Positions 45,937 through 54,386 are shown, counted from the stretch's first letter. The stretch is DNA of 64,000 nt from Solirubrobacter sp963724195 (GCA_963724195.1 CAVRTQ010000031.1:62001-126000), one strand, 5' to 3'. The notes: generated by a model from the sequence alone, not told the origin. Made by a program: numbers and translations.

Positions 45937-46869
45937 ATGGACGTCACGAAGATCATCGGCGAGGACGTCCTGCCCTTCCGCTCGCGCAAGCCCGCCTGGT
46001 TCAAGGTCCCGCGCCCCGGCAGCCCGAAGTACCGCGAGCTCTCGAAGACGATCGCCGACGAGGGTCTGCACACCGTCTGCAAGGAAGCGGCCTGCCCGAA
46101 CATCGGCGACTGCTGGGACCGCGGCACGGCCACGTTCATGATCCTCGGCGACACCTGCACGCGCCGCTGCGGGTTCTGCAACGTCAAGACCGGCAAGCCG
46201 ACCTGGAACGACCCGCTGGAGCCGCTGCGCGTCGCGCGCTCCGTCGCCCGGATGGGCCTGCGCCACGCCGTGATCACGTCCGTGGACCGCGACGACCTGC
46301 CCGACTACGGCGCGTCCGTCTGGTGCGGCGTCATCCGCTCCGTGCGCATGCAGGCGCCGATGACCAAGATCGAGTGCCTCACGCCCGACTTCCGCGGCGA
46401 GGAGATGCCGCTCGCGCGCGTCATCGCCGAGCGCCCCGACGTCTTCAACCACAACCTCGAGGTCGCGCCGCGCCTGTACCCGGTCGCGCGCCGCGGCTCC
46501 ACGTGGAAGCGCTCGCTGCGCGTGCTCGCCAACGCCCAGGAGATGGGCGAGGGCGAGGTCGCGACCAAGTCCGGCCTGATGGTCGGCTTCGGCGAGACGC
46601 ACGAGGAGCTCGTGGACGCGTTCGGCCAGATGCGCGAGGCCGGCGTCCAGATCCTCACCGTCGGCCAGTACCTGCGCCCGACCGAGCGCCACCTGCCGGT
46701 CGTCCGCTACTGGGCGCCCGAGGAGTTCAAGGCGCTCGAGGTGGCCGCCTACGACCTCGGCTTCGAGCACGTCGCGGCCGGCCCGCTCGTCCGCTCGAGC
46801 TACCACGCGGACGAGCACTTCCCGCAGGACCAGCCGGGCGTCGGCCCGCTGGCCGCAATCAGCGCGTGA
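45937..46869 (+). CDS. lipA: Lipoyl synthase
   Basis: 310 aa from ATG 45937. Radical-SAM enzyme inserting two sulfurs into octanoyl-E2. Auxiliary cluster CKEAACPNIGDC (C-x4-C-x5-C), radical-SAM CTRRCGFC, VITSVDRDDLPDYGASVW, FNHNLEVAPRLYPVAR, KSGLMVGFGETHEELVDA, LTVGQYLRPTERHLPV and the C-terminal RSSYHADEHF Ser ligand motif. The in-frame region upstream to 45875 encodes a plausible N-terminal extension but contains one frame break. Converges with the SIS-domain gene (11-bp overlap). Confidence 0.96.
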   Translation: MDVTKIIGEDVLPFRSRKPAWFKVPRPGSPKYRELSKTIADEGLHTVCKEAACPNIGDCWDRGTATFMILGDTCTRRCGFCNVKTGKPTWNDPLEPLRVARSVARMGLRHAVITSVDRDDLPDYGASVWCGVIRSVRMQAPMTKIECLTPDFRGEEMPLARVIAERPDVFNHNLEVAPRLYPVARRGSTWKRSLRVLANAQEMGEGEVATKSGLMVGFGETHEELVDAFGQMREAGVQILTVGQYLRPTERHLPVVRYWAPEEFKALEVAAYDLGFEHVAAGPLVRSSYHADEHFPQDQPGVGPLAAISA

Positions 46870-47836
46870 TCGTCACCTTGTTCAGGCCGCGCGGCGCGTC
46901 GGGGTCCAGGCCCTTGCGCAGCGCGAGCTCGAGCGCGAGCTGCTGACCGCGCACGGAGGCGGCGATCGGGGCGAGGGCCTCCGGCAGGCCCCCGACCCGC
47001 GGCATGAGCTGCACGTCGGCGCCGCGCTCCTGCAGCGCCGCGACCGCCTCGTCCACGTCCGCGGCCGCCGGCCCCTCGGCGCGCAGCGCGAGCACCGGCG
47101 CACCCGGGTCCACGGCCGCGATCGGACCGTGCAGGAAATCGGCGACGGAGAAGCCCTGGGCGGAGACGAGCGCGGTCTCACGCACCTTCAGCGCGGTCTC
47201 CAGCGCGGCGGAGAACATCCACCCGCGCGCGGTGACCACGAGCTGGTCGATCGCGGCCCAGCGGTCGGCGAGGTCCGCCATCCCCGCCGGGTCGGCGAGC
47301 ACGCCCGCCACGGCGTCGGGCACCGCGCCGAGCTCCTCCTCCGCCCACGGCACGTCGCCGAGCGCGTCCGCGAGCACGGCGAACGCCGCCATCTGGGCGG
47401 TGAACGTCTTGGTCGCGGGCACGGCGTTCTCCGCCCCGGCGCCGAGCTCGATCACGGTCTCCGACGCCTCCGCGAGCGGTGAGTCGCCGTCGTTGGTGAT
47501 GGCGATCGCGTGGCCGCCGGTCGCCCGCAGGCGCTCCACGACGTCGACGATCTCCGGCGTCTTGCCCGACTGGGAGACGCCGACCACGAGCCAGCCGCTC
47601 GCGTCGGTCTGGGCCCCGTAGCGCGTGAACAGGCTGGGGGCCGCGAGCGCCACCGGCCGGCGCGTCGCGAGCTCGAGCAGGTAGCGGCCGTAGACGGCCG
47701 CGTGGTCCGAGGAACCGCGGGCGACGATGATCACGCCCGCGGGCGCCTGGAGGCCCACTTCGATCCGGCGAGACAGCAGCCGAGCGAGCACTTCCGGCTG
47801 CTCTGCCATCTCCCGGAGCATGTCTGATCCTGGCAT
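46859..47836 (-). CDS. SIS-domain sugar-phosphate isomerase/deaminase (GlmS-like C-domain)
   Basis: 325 aa from ATG 47836. Two SIS domains without the glutamine amidotransferase domain of GlmS: MLREMAEQPEVLARLLSRRI, IIVARGSSDHAAVYGRYLLE, VVGVSQSGKTPEIVDVVERL (phosphosugar loop), ENAVPATKTFTAQMAAFAVL, ALETALKVRETALVSAQGFS and LHGPIAAVDPGAPVLALRAE, ending DPDAPRGLNKVTITR. Likely a glucosamine-6-phosphate deaminase/AgaS-type enzyme in amino-sugar use. Confidence 0.88.
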   Translation of the reverse strand: MPGSDMLREMAEQPEVLARLLSRRIEVGLQAPAGVIIVARGSSDHAAVYGRYLLELATRRPVALAAPSLFTRYGAQTDASGWLVVGVSQSGKTPEIVDVVERLRATGGHAIAITNDGDSPLAEASETVIELGAGAENAVPATKTFTAQMAAFAVLADALGDVPWAEEELGAVPDAVAGVLADPAGMADLADRWAAIDQLVVTARGWMFSAALETALKVRETALVSAQGFSVADFLHGPIAAVDPGAPVLALRAEGPAAADVDEAVAALQERGADVQLMPRVGGLPEALAPIAASVRGQQLALELALRKGLDPDAPRGLNKVTITR

Positions 47837-47872
47837 CGTCGTCGACCCTAGCGGCTACCGTTTCACGGCCGG

Positions 47873-48601
47873 ATGCTCCCGCTGCGCGACAACATCCCGA
47901 CCAGCCGGACGCCGTACGTCACGTACGTCTTCATCGCGGCGAACATCCTCGTCTACTTCTTCTGGCAGAAGGGCGGGTTCTCGCTCAACGGGCCGGACTC
48001 GCTCCACTACCAGTGCCAGCTGCTCGAATGGGCGGCGACCCCGGACGAGTTCACGGGGACCAAGCAGCCGCTGCCCACGGAGTGCGGCCCGGACAACGCG
48101 CCGACGCTGCTCACGCCGTTCAGCTCGATGTTCATGCACGGCGGCCTGCTCCACCTCGGCGGCAACATGCTGTTCCTGTGGATCTTCGGCAACAACGTCG
48201 AGGACGCCACGGGCCACGTGAAGTTCGCGCTCTTCTATCTGCTCGGCGGCCTCGTGGCGCTGGCGCTGCACGTGATGACGGACTTCAACTCCACGACACC
48301 GACCCTCGGCGCCTCGGGCGCGATCGCCGCGGTCCTCGGCGCCTACGCGGTGTTGTTCCCGCGCGCTCGCGTGGTGACCGTGATCTTCATCGTGTTCTTC
48401 TTCACGATCCTGGAGCTGCCGGCGCTGCTCGTGCTCGGCGGCTGGTTCCTCCTGCAGGCGCTGTCGGCCTCGATGGACGCGACGGGCGGCGTGGCCTACT
48501 TCGCCCACATCGGCGGCTTCCTGTTCGGGGTACTGGCCATTCGTCTATTCGCGAGTAAACAGCGCACCAAAGCCCGCAACGATCGTTTGTATACACGGTG
48601 A
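47873..48601 (+). CDS. Rhomboid-family intramembrane serine protease
   Basis: 242 aa from ATG 47873. Six or seven membrane segments: VTYVFIAANILVYFFWQKGG, HLGGNMLFLWIFGNNVEDAT, FALFYLLGGLVALALHVM, catalytic Ser in TLGASGAIAAVLGAYAVLFP, VVTVIFIVFFFTILELPALL and catalytic His in YFAHIGGFLFGVLAI. Long first periplasmic loop with two Cys (YQCQ, TECGPD). Cleaves membrane proteins. The stop overlaps the next start (TGATG). Confidence 0.93.
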   Translation: MLPLRDNIPTSRTPYVTYVFIAANILVYFFWQKGGFSLNGPDSLHYQCQLLEWAATPDEFTGTKQPLPTECGPDNAPTLLTPFSSMFMHGGLLHLGGNMLFLWIFGNNVEDATGHVKFALFYLLGGLVALALHVMTDFNSTTPTLGASGAIAAVLGAYAVLFPRARVVTVIFIVFFFTILELPALLVLGGWFLLQALSASMDATGGVAYFAHIGGFLFGVLAIRLFASKQRTKARNDRLYTR

Positions 48602-49563
48602 TGCGAAGGGCATTCATGACGCTGCTCGCGTTGGCGCTGTTCGCCACCGCGGGCTACGTGTTCCTGTTCCGTGACGGCGGGGAGGCGCCGCAGGCCCGTT
48701 CTCCCGCCGCCCGCGGCGCGCTCGAGGACTCCTCGGCCGCGCCGATCGTCAGCGGCGGCACCGCGCCGTCCCCGCTCGCCGTGCGCCTGGACAGTGCCGT
48801 CGACCCGATCCAGGTCGACTTCAAGAAGCCGCCCAAGTCGGCGGTCGTGTTCGACCTGGACACCGGGAAGGTGCTCTGGCGGCGCAACCCGGCCAAGGTC
48901 CTGCCGATCGCCTCGCTGACGAAGATGATGACCGCGCTGGTCGTCGTCGAGCGCGTGCCCGAGGGCTCGAAGGTCAAGATCACCAACGAGTCGCTCCGCT
49001 ACACGGGCTCGGGCGTCGGCGTGCTCCCGCGCGGGAAGTGGATCGGCATCAACACGATGCTGTACGGGCTGATGCTGCCCTCCGGCAACGACGCGGCCAT
49101 CGCGCTCGCCCAGCGCGCCGCGGGCGGGAGCGAGAAGCGCTTCGTGCGCTACATGAACGAGAAGGCCGAGCAGCTCGGCCTCGAGTGCACCCACTTCGCC
49201 TCCTCCAGCGGCATCGTGGACAAGGGCAACCACTCGTGCGCGGCCGACCTCGCCGCGATCGCCCGCGCCATCATGCGCGAGCCGCGCCTCACGCGCGTGG
49301 TCAAGCGCCGTCAGGCGATCCTGCCGTTCCCGATCAAGGGCGGCCGCTTGTGGCTCTACAACCACAACCCGCTGCTGCGGGCGAACTACCCGGGCACCAC
49401 GGGTCTGAAGACCGGCTACACGGACGCGGCGGGCCGCTGCCTGGTGGCCACGGCCCGGCGCGGGAACGTCAAGCTCGGTGTCGTCCTGCTCGACTCACCC
49501 GACCCCGGCAAACAGGCCATGCAGTTGCTCGACCGAGGCTGGAAGGCCTCAGCTACGGAATAA
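48601..49563 (+). CDS. D-alanyl-D-alanine carboxypeptidase (penicillin-binding protein, S11)
   Basis: 320 aa from ATG 48601. N-terminal membrane anchor (FMTLLALALFATAGYVFLF), a Pro/Ala linker, then the S11 domain: VVFDLDTGKVLWRRNPAKVL, SxxK motif ASLTKMMTALVVVE, SxN motif MLPSGNDAAIALAQRAAGG, and KTG motif GTTGLKTGYTDAAGRCLVA. Trims peptidoglycan pentapeptides. Shorter than DacA, with no C-terminal amphipathic helix region. Confidence 0.94.
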   Translation: MRRAFMTLLALALFATAGYVFLFRDGGEAPQARSPAARGALEDSSAAPIVSGGTAPSPLAVRLDSAVDPIQVDFKKPPKSAVVFDLDTGKVLWRRNPAKVLPIASLTKMMTALVVVERVPEGSKVKITNESLRYTGSGVGVLPRGKWIGINTMLYGLMLPSGNDAAIALAQRAAGGSEKRFVRYMNEKAEQLGLECTHFASSSGIVDKGNHSCAADLAAIARAIMREPRLTRVVKRRQAILPFPIKGGRLWLYNHNPLLRANYPGTTGLKTGYTDAAGRCLVATARRGNVKLGVVLLDSPDPGKQAMQLLDRGWKASATE

Positions 49564-49582
49564 AGGGGTAAGGATCAACCCA

Positions 49583-50548
49583 ATGGCCTCTCCCGAGGTA
49601 GTTCGGCAACGCCGAATCGCAGCGGCGATCGCGCTGGCCGTGGTGGCGGCGCTCGTCGTGTTCCTGGTGACGCAGCTCACCGGCTCCGACGCGGCCGAGC
49701 CGCAGCGCACCGCCGAGGGCGCGGAAGCCGAGCAGGGCGAGCCCACGCCGACGCCCGAGCCGCTCGCGGAGCTCCCGCGCGGCGGGCGCACGATCCTCCC
49801 GGACTACCGCGTCGTCGCCTACTACGGGGCACCACAGGACGACGAGCTGGGCATCCTCGGGATCGGCAAGCCCGCCACCGCCGTCAAGAAGCTGGAGAAG
49901 CAGGCCAAGCCCTATGCCCGTAAGACGCGGCCCGTGATGCCCGCGCTGGAGCTGATCGCGGTGGTCGCGGCCGCCGACGCGGGGGAGGGCGGGCGCTACA
50001 ACCTGCGCCAGTCCGACGCGGTGATCCGCCGCTACCTGAAGGCCGCGCGCAAGGCCAAGGCGCTGCTCATCCTCGACATCCAGCCCGGCCGCAGCGACTT
50101 CTTCACCGAGACCAAGCGGCTGCGCAAGTGGCTCAAGGAGCCGGACGTCTCGCTCGCCCTGGACCCGGAGTGGCGGATGAAGCCCGGCGAAGTGCCCGGA
50201 CAGGTGATCGGCAGCGTCACCGCGCAGGAGATCAACGTCACCACGGACTGGCTGAACAAGCTGACCAAACGGGAGAAGCTGCCGCAGAAGCTGGTGCTCA
50301 TCCACCAGTTCACCGACGACATGATCCCGGAGGCCGACCTCAAAGAGCGCAGCGACCTCTCGATCGTGCTCAACGTCGACGGCTTCGGCACGCAGTCGCT
50401 GAAGGTCGCCAAGTACAAGGAGTTCACGAAGCAGGCGCACCAGCACCGCCACGGCTTCAAGCTCTTCTACAAGGAGGACACGAACACGATGACGCCGGCG
50501 TCGGTGATGCGCCTGCAGCCGAGGCCGGACGTGGTCGTGTATGAGTGA
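49583..50548 (+). CDS. Membrane-anchored extracytoplasmic protein of unknown function
   Basis: 321 aa from ATG 49583 with AAGGA eight bases upstream. One N-terminal membrane helix (IAAAIALAVVAALVVFLVTQ), an acidic Pro/Thr linker (EGAEAEQGEPTPTPEPLAEL), then a 250-residue domain: YRVVAYYGAPQDDELGILGI, VMPALELIAVVAAADAGEGG, KALLILDIQPGRSDFFTETK, VSLALDPEWRMKPGEVPG and FGTQSLKVAKYKEFTKQA. Alternating strands with ELI, LDIQPG, LDPEW at strand ends suggest a TIM-barrel hydrolase-like fold, but I cannot name the family. Follows the carboxypeptidase by 19 bp, so a cell-wall role is a reasonable guess. Confidence 0.75.
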   Translation: MASPEVVRQRRIAAAIALAVVAALVVFLVTQLTGSDAAEPQRTAEGAEAEQGEPTPTPEPLAELPRGGRTILPDYRVVAYYGAPQDDELGILGIGKPATAVKKLEKQAKPYARKTRPVMPALELIAVVAAADAGEGGRYNLRQSDAVIRRYLKAARKAKALLILDIQPGRSDFFTETKRLRKWLKEPDVSLALDPEWRMKPGEVPGQVIGSVTAQEINVTTDWLNKLTKREKLPQKLVLIHQFTDDMIPEADLKERSDLSIVLNVDGFGTQSLKVAKYKEFTKQAHQHRHGFKLFYKEDTNTMTPASVMRLQPRPDVVVYE

Positions 50549-50568
50549 TCGCCCAGAGGGCGATCACT
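50544..50568 (+). terminator. Hairpin overlapping a stop codon
   Basis: Perfect 11-bp stem AGTGATCGCCC/GGGCGATCACT with a 3-base loop, starting inside the last codons of the preceding gene. A second, longer inverted repeat (GGGAGTTCC ... GGAACTCCC, 50571-50619) follows. Together they likely end the rhomboid-carboxypeptidase transcript. Confidence 0.7.
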
Positions 50569-50639
50569 TGGGGAGTTCCGCCAGCGCCGCCGCGGGCGCG
50601 CTGCGCCTCGGGAACTCCCGTGTCGCTTAGGCTTCGGCG

Positions 50640-51289
50640 ATGGCGCTCGGCCGTCGCGGACGCGAGACGGAACAGCAAGTTCGGGATCTGAAGGCCGAGC
50701 TCGGCGGCCTGCGCGAGCGGTCTCCCGGCTCGACGAGGCCGAGGAGCAGGCGCAGATCGCACTCGAGCTCTACGACGGGATCGTGCGCTCCCTGCACGAG
50801 ATCGCGGTCGACGCGACCAACGCCGAGCAACCTGCGATCCGGCGCACCGCCGACGAGGCGCTGGGCGAGCTCGACCGCCTGCGCGGGATGCTTCGCGCCG
50901 CCGACGATGGCGAGACCGAGCGCAGCCTGACGCAGGTCGCCAGCCTCATCGAGCGAGCGCGCGACGGCGGGATGCCCGTGACCCTGCACGTCGAGGGCAC
51001 GCCGCGCCGGATTCCCCACAGCCTCGACACGGCCGCGTTCCGGATCGTCCAGGAGGCGCTGCGCAACGTGCACCGGCACGCGAACGGCCAGCCGGCCAGC
51101 GTGCGCGTGATCTGGCGCGACGACGCGCTCGACGTGCACGTCCGCAACACGGGCGGCCCAGCCGAGGTCGGCGACGATGGGCGGGGAATGACGGTCATCC
51201 GCGAGCGCGTGGCGTTTCACGGCGGCGACCTGCGGGCCGGAACCCTCCCGCACGGCGGCTACGAGGTCGCGGCGCGATTGCCCCTCTAG
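50640..51289 (+). CDS. Soluble histidine-kinase-like ATPase (one frameshift)
   Basis: ATG 50640 begins a coiled-coil (RETEQQVRDLKAELGGLRER). After a frame change near 50720 the product continues EAEEQAQIALELYDGIVRSL, HEIAVDATNAEQPAIRRTAD, then an HATPase_c domain: SLDTAAFRIVQEALRNVHRH (N box), ASVRVIWRDDALDVHVRNTG and DDGRGMTVIRERVAFHGGDL (G box). It has no membrane segment and no conventional HisKA_3 phospho-His motif. It resembles the catalytic end of DesK/LiaS-type kinases and may act as an anti-sigma or signal-relay ATPase. Confidence 0.72.
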
Positions 51290-51290
51290 G

Positions 51291-51875
51291 TCACCGGCCC
51301 TTGCGGCGGGCGAGCTTGGAGATCAGACCGCGTCGCGGGACCCCCGCGACGCGGTCGATCGTCTCCCGGAGGGCGTCCAGCGCCCGCTCGGAGTCGGCTT
51401 CCAGGTGCCAGACGGCCTCCTCGGCGCCCGGGGCCCAGCGGACGGTCGCGTACTCGTGCGGGCCGTAGAAGCGGTGGATGACCAGCGCTTCGGTCCGCGT
51501 GACCGGCCCCCGGCGCAGGGCCAGCCGCGCCAGCGCGGCGTCGTCGAGGACCGGCCCCGTCGCGCTGAGGTGCAGGCCGCGGAGGCGCTGCGCCGCGACG
51601 AGGTCGAACGCGAAGTTCGAGAACGAGACGGAGACGAGGCCCTCGTCGTCGTGGTACACGGGTGGATCGTCGCCCTCGTCCACGTAGACGTAGAACTCCG
51701 GCGCCACGCGGAGCCGCTGCTCGGTGACTTCGAGCTCCTCCAGCTGGCCGAGCACGAACCACTCGACCACGGCGGCCGGGTAGGTCACCGCGCGCTCGGG
51801 GAGCATGCGCTCACGCTCGGGGGCGGCGCCGAGCAGGTCCAGCGCCGCCGAGTGGTACTCAGCCTCCGGCGGCAC
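51291..51875 (-). CDS. Conserved hypothetical protein
   Basis: 194 aa from GTG 51875 (VPPEAEYHSAALDLLGAAPE), overlapping the 3' end of the glucokinase gene by 17 bp. Mixed alpha/beta: AAVVEWFVLGQLEELEVTEQ, FYVYVDEGDDPPVYHDDEGL, VVAAQRLRGLHLSATGPVL-like strand region and HRFYGPHEYATVRWAPGAEE. The C-terminus is basic (LISKLARRKGR). No family recognised; an immunity or SMI1/KNR4-type fold is possible but not shown. Confidence 0.65.
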   Translation of the reverse strand: MPPEAEYHSAALDLLGAAPERERMLPERAVTYPAAVVEWFVLGQLEELEVTEQRLRVAPEFYVYVDEGDDPPVYHDDEGLVSVSFSNFAFDLVAAQRLRGLHLSATGPVLDDAALARLALRRGPVTRTEALVIHRFYGPHEYATVRWAPGAEEAVWHLEADSERALDALRETIDRVAGVPRRGLISKLARRKGR

Positions 51876-52836
51876 GCCGTGAGGCCAGCAGCGCCCCGCC
51901 GTGGGCGCCACCGAGGTCGCCGAGCTCCGCGAGCATCACCGCGGGCGGGTCGTCGTCCACGAACAGGTGCGGGATCATCGCCTCGCGGATGCGCTCCACC
52001 CAGTCCTCGCCGAGCCGGATGCCGAGCCCGCCGCCGATCACGACCGCTTCCGGGTCCAGCAGGTTGACCGCGGAGGCCACGCCGGCGCCGAGCGCCTCGA
52101 CGGCGTCCTCGAGCAGCTCGAGCGCCATCTGGTCGTCGCGGGCCAGGGCCCGCTCCCAGATGCCGGAGGACAAGCGGTCGCGACCGCGCTCCTCCATGAT
52201 CTCGAACAGGACCGTCTTCTCCTTCTGCTCCACGCGCCGGCGCGCGCGGGCCTCCATCGCGCCGCGGCCCGCGTAGGCCTCCATGCACCCGCGGCGGCCG
52301 CAGCCGCACTTGGCGCCGTTGATCCGCACCACCATGTGGCCGATCTCGCCCGCCGTCTTGCGGCCCACCCATTGGTGGCCGTCGAGGATGAGCCCGCCGC
52401 CGACGCCGGTGCCCCAGAACACGCCGAGCAGCGTCTGGTAGTCCTTCGCCGCTCCGATCTGGAACTCCGCGTCCGTCGCCAGGTCCACGTCGTTGCCGAG
52501 GCTGACGGGCGCGTTGAGCTCCTTCTCCAGCGCCTTGCGCAGGTTGAAGCTGCCGCTCCACTCGCTCAGGTTCATCGCGCCCGAGACGGTGCCCTTCTTG
52601 TCGTCCACGCTGCCCGGCGACCCGACGCCGACGCCCGCGAGATCGGACGTCTTGAGCCCGGCCTCCTCGAGCGACTCGATCAGCACCTCGGCCATCCGCG
52701 CGGCGATCGCCTTGGGACCGCCCTTGAGCGGCGTCTGATCGCGCTTGTGGCCGAGGACCGTATTGTCGGCGCCCTCGTCCACGACCGCGGCCTGGATCTT
52801 GGTCCCGCCGAGGTCGATCCCTCCGTAGATGGCCAT
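51859..52836 (-). CDS. ROK-family glucokinase
   Basis: 325 aa from ATG 52836. Phosphate-binding GGIDLGGTKIQAAVVDEG, GVGVGSPGSVDDKKGTVSGA, catalytic-Asp region PVSLGNDVDLATDAEFQIGA, GTGVGGGLILDG, ExGH motif KTAGEIGHMVVRIN and the ROK zinc motif KCGCGRRGCMEAYAGRGAME (C-x-C-G-x2-G-C). ATP-dependent hexokinase; glucose is the usual substrate. Its start overlaps that of the divergent HDAC-family gene by up to 8 bp. Confidence 0.93.
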   Translation of the reverse strand: MAIYGGIDLGGTKIQAAVVDEGADNTVLGHKRDQTPLKGGPKAIAARMAEVLIESLEEAGLKTSDLAGVGVGSPGSVDDKKGTVSGAMNLSEWSGSFNLRKALEKELNAPVSLGNDVDLATDAEFQIGAAKDYQTLLGVFWGTGVGGGLILDGHQWVGRKTAGEIGHMVVRINGAKCGCGRRGCMEAYAGRGAMEARARRRVEQKEKTVLFEIMEERGRDRLSSGIWERALARDDQMALELLEDAVEALGAGVASAVNLLDPEAVVIGGGLGIRLGEDWVERIREAMIPHLFVDDDPPAVMLAELGDLGGAHGGALLASRRAAGG

Positions 52837-53734
52837 GACCGGCAGCTTAAACACCACCTTCGAGGTGTGGAGCCACGACCGCTTCCGCATCCCCCTGCCC
52901 GACGGGCACAAGTTCCCGATCTCCAAGTACCAACTGCTGCGCGAACGCGTGGAGGGACGCGTGACCGTGCGCGAGAGCGACGCCGTGCCGTGGGAGTGGC
53001 TCGCCGCCGTCCATGACGCGGACCTTTTAGACCGGATCCGGACTGGTCAGATGTCGACCCGCGAGCAGCGCGGACTGGGGCTGCCGTGGAGCGAAGTGCT
53101 GGTGGAGCGCGGCCGGCGGTCGGTCGGTGGCACGCTGGCGGCGGCTCGGCGAGCGCTCTCGCACGGCGTCGGAATGAACCTCGGCGGCGGCACCCATCAC
53201 GCCGGCCACGACTTCGCCCGCGGCTACTGCCTGTTCAACGACGTCGCGGTGACGCTGGCCCGGTTGCGACTGGAGGGGCTGGCGCAGCGGGCGGTCGTCG
53301 TGGACTGCGACGTCCACCAGGGCGACGGCACGGCCCAGATCCTCGGTCCGGATCCCGACGCCTTTACGCTGTCGCTGCACGGCGCGCGCAACTACCCGTT
53401 CCAGAAGATCCCGTCCGACCTGGACGTGGACCTGCCGTCGGGGACCGGCGACGACGACTACCTCTTCGAGCTCGACCGTGCCCTGGACGTCGCGTTGGAC
53501 GGCGACTACGACGTCGCGTTCTACCTCGCGGGCGCCGATCCGTGGGAGGGCGACCGCCTCGGCCGCCTGTCGTTGACCAAGCCCGGCCTGCGCGCCCGGG
53601 ACGAGCTCGTGTTGCGCCGTCTGCGAGGGATTCCGACCGTCGTCGTACTCGCCGGCGGGTACGCGCCGGACCCGGCGGACACCGTGGACATCAACGCCGC
53701 GACCCTGGACTGCGTGCTCGCCCGGACGTCCTAA
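52829..53734 (+). CDS. Histone-deacetylase-family amidohydrolase (AcuC/acetylpolyamine type)
   Basis: 301 aa; start ATG 52829 or 52835, or GTG 52867. N-terminal RIPLPDGHKFPISKYQLLRE, then the HDAC active site: NLGGGTHHAGHDFARGYC (two His), FNDVAVTLARLRLEGLAQRA, zinc ligands VVDCDVHQGDGTAQILGPDP, FYLAGADPWEGDRLG and VVVLAGGYAPDP. Removes acetyl groups from lysines or polyamines. The tRNA-Ala gene begins 14 bp after the stop and may be read from the same transcript. Confidence 0.92.
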   Translation: MAMTGSLNTTFEVWSHDRFRIPLPDGHKFPISKYQLLRERVEGRVTVRESDAVPWEWLAAVHDADLLDRIRTGQMSTREQRGLGLPWSEVLVERGRRSVGGTLAAARRALSHGVGMNLGGGTHHAGHDFARGYCLFNDVAVTLARLRLEGLAQRAVVVDCDVHQGDGTAQILGPDPDAFTLSLHGARNYPFQKIPSDLDVDLPSGTGDDDYLFELDRALDVALDGDYDVAFYLAGADPWEGDRLGRLSLTKPGLRARDELVLRRLRGIPTVVVLAGGYAPDPADTVDINAATLDCVLARTS

Positions 53735-53748
53735 GCTAAGGGCCTCCC

Positions 53749-53820
53749 GGGGGCGTAGTGATAACGGGAGCACGTGGCCTTTGCAAGGCTAAGGTAGGGG
53801 TTCGATTCCCCTCGCCTCCA
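53749..53820 (+). tRNA. tRNA-Ala (anticodon TGC)
   Basis: 72 nt. Acceptor GGGGGCG pairs with CGCCTCC (one G-U), D-arm GTG...CAC, anticodon stem TGGCC/GGCTA with loop TTTGCAA (anticodon TGC), T-arm AGGGGTTCGATTCCCCT, discriminator A. CCA is not encoded. Confidence 0.9.
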
Positions 53821-53855
53821 CCTCGTCCCACCACTTGGGCGACTGAAGTCGTTGC

Positions 53856-54244
53856 TCACCGTGAAGGGGTGAACAGCGCCCGCACGGGTAGCGAGAGCCC
53901 GGGCAGCGCGTCCTCGGCGGCGAGCGTGCGCTCGTCCCGTGGCGGCGACCCGGTCGCGAGCCGCTGATCGGACGCGCGATCGACAAGGTACGCGACCTCG
54001 TCGTCGAGGTCCTGTCGCCGCGACGCGCGCAGAGGACCTCGGACCCAAGCGTCGCGCATACCTCGACGGAGGCGTGACCGAGCCGTGGCTCGTGGACCCA
54101 GCGGCTCGCACGGTGCTGGTCGTCGAGGCCACGGCGAGCGTCCGCGCCCAGAAAACTCTCGCCGACACGCACGAACACGTCGTTCACTACCGCGGCAAAC
54201 TCGGCCGCGGAGAGCGCCGGATGGGTGACAGCCGCCACGGCTGA
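53856..54244. pseudogene. Rearranged remnants of a Uma2-family endonuclease gene
   Basis: On the plus strand DKVRDLVVEVLSPRRAQ continues, one frame over, as DLGPKRRAYLDGGVTEPWLV and DPAARTVLVVEA: the central Uma2 (DUF820) motifs. On the minus strand just to the left is DERTLAAEDALPGLSLPVRA with LFTP, which matches the Uma2 C-terminal segment but points the opposite way. The pieces therefore cannot form one gene. This 500-bp stretch immediately 3' of a tRNA gene has no intact gene. Confidence 0.55.
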
Positions 54245-54386
54245 ATCGTGGTCGCGTCAGGCCACCCGATGCCACCGTCGCCGAAGGAGCGCGTGAGGCG
54301 GGCGGCGCGGACACGAGATGTTCACCCGGTCGGCCCGCGCGCGCGGAAGTCTCCGCCCGCCAAGCAATTTCGAGGTCGGGGGTCGA

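Noticed and set aside
53821..54386. Integrated mobile element at the tRNA-Ala gene
   Set aside because: No integrase, transposase or direct repeat of the tRNA end is visible; only gene fragments remain, so I report a scar, not an element.
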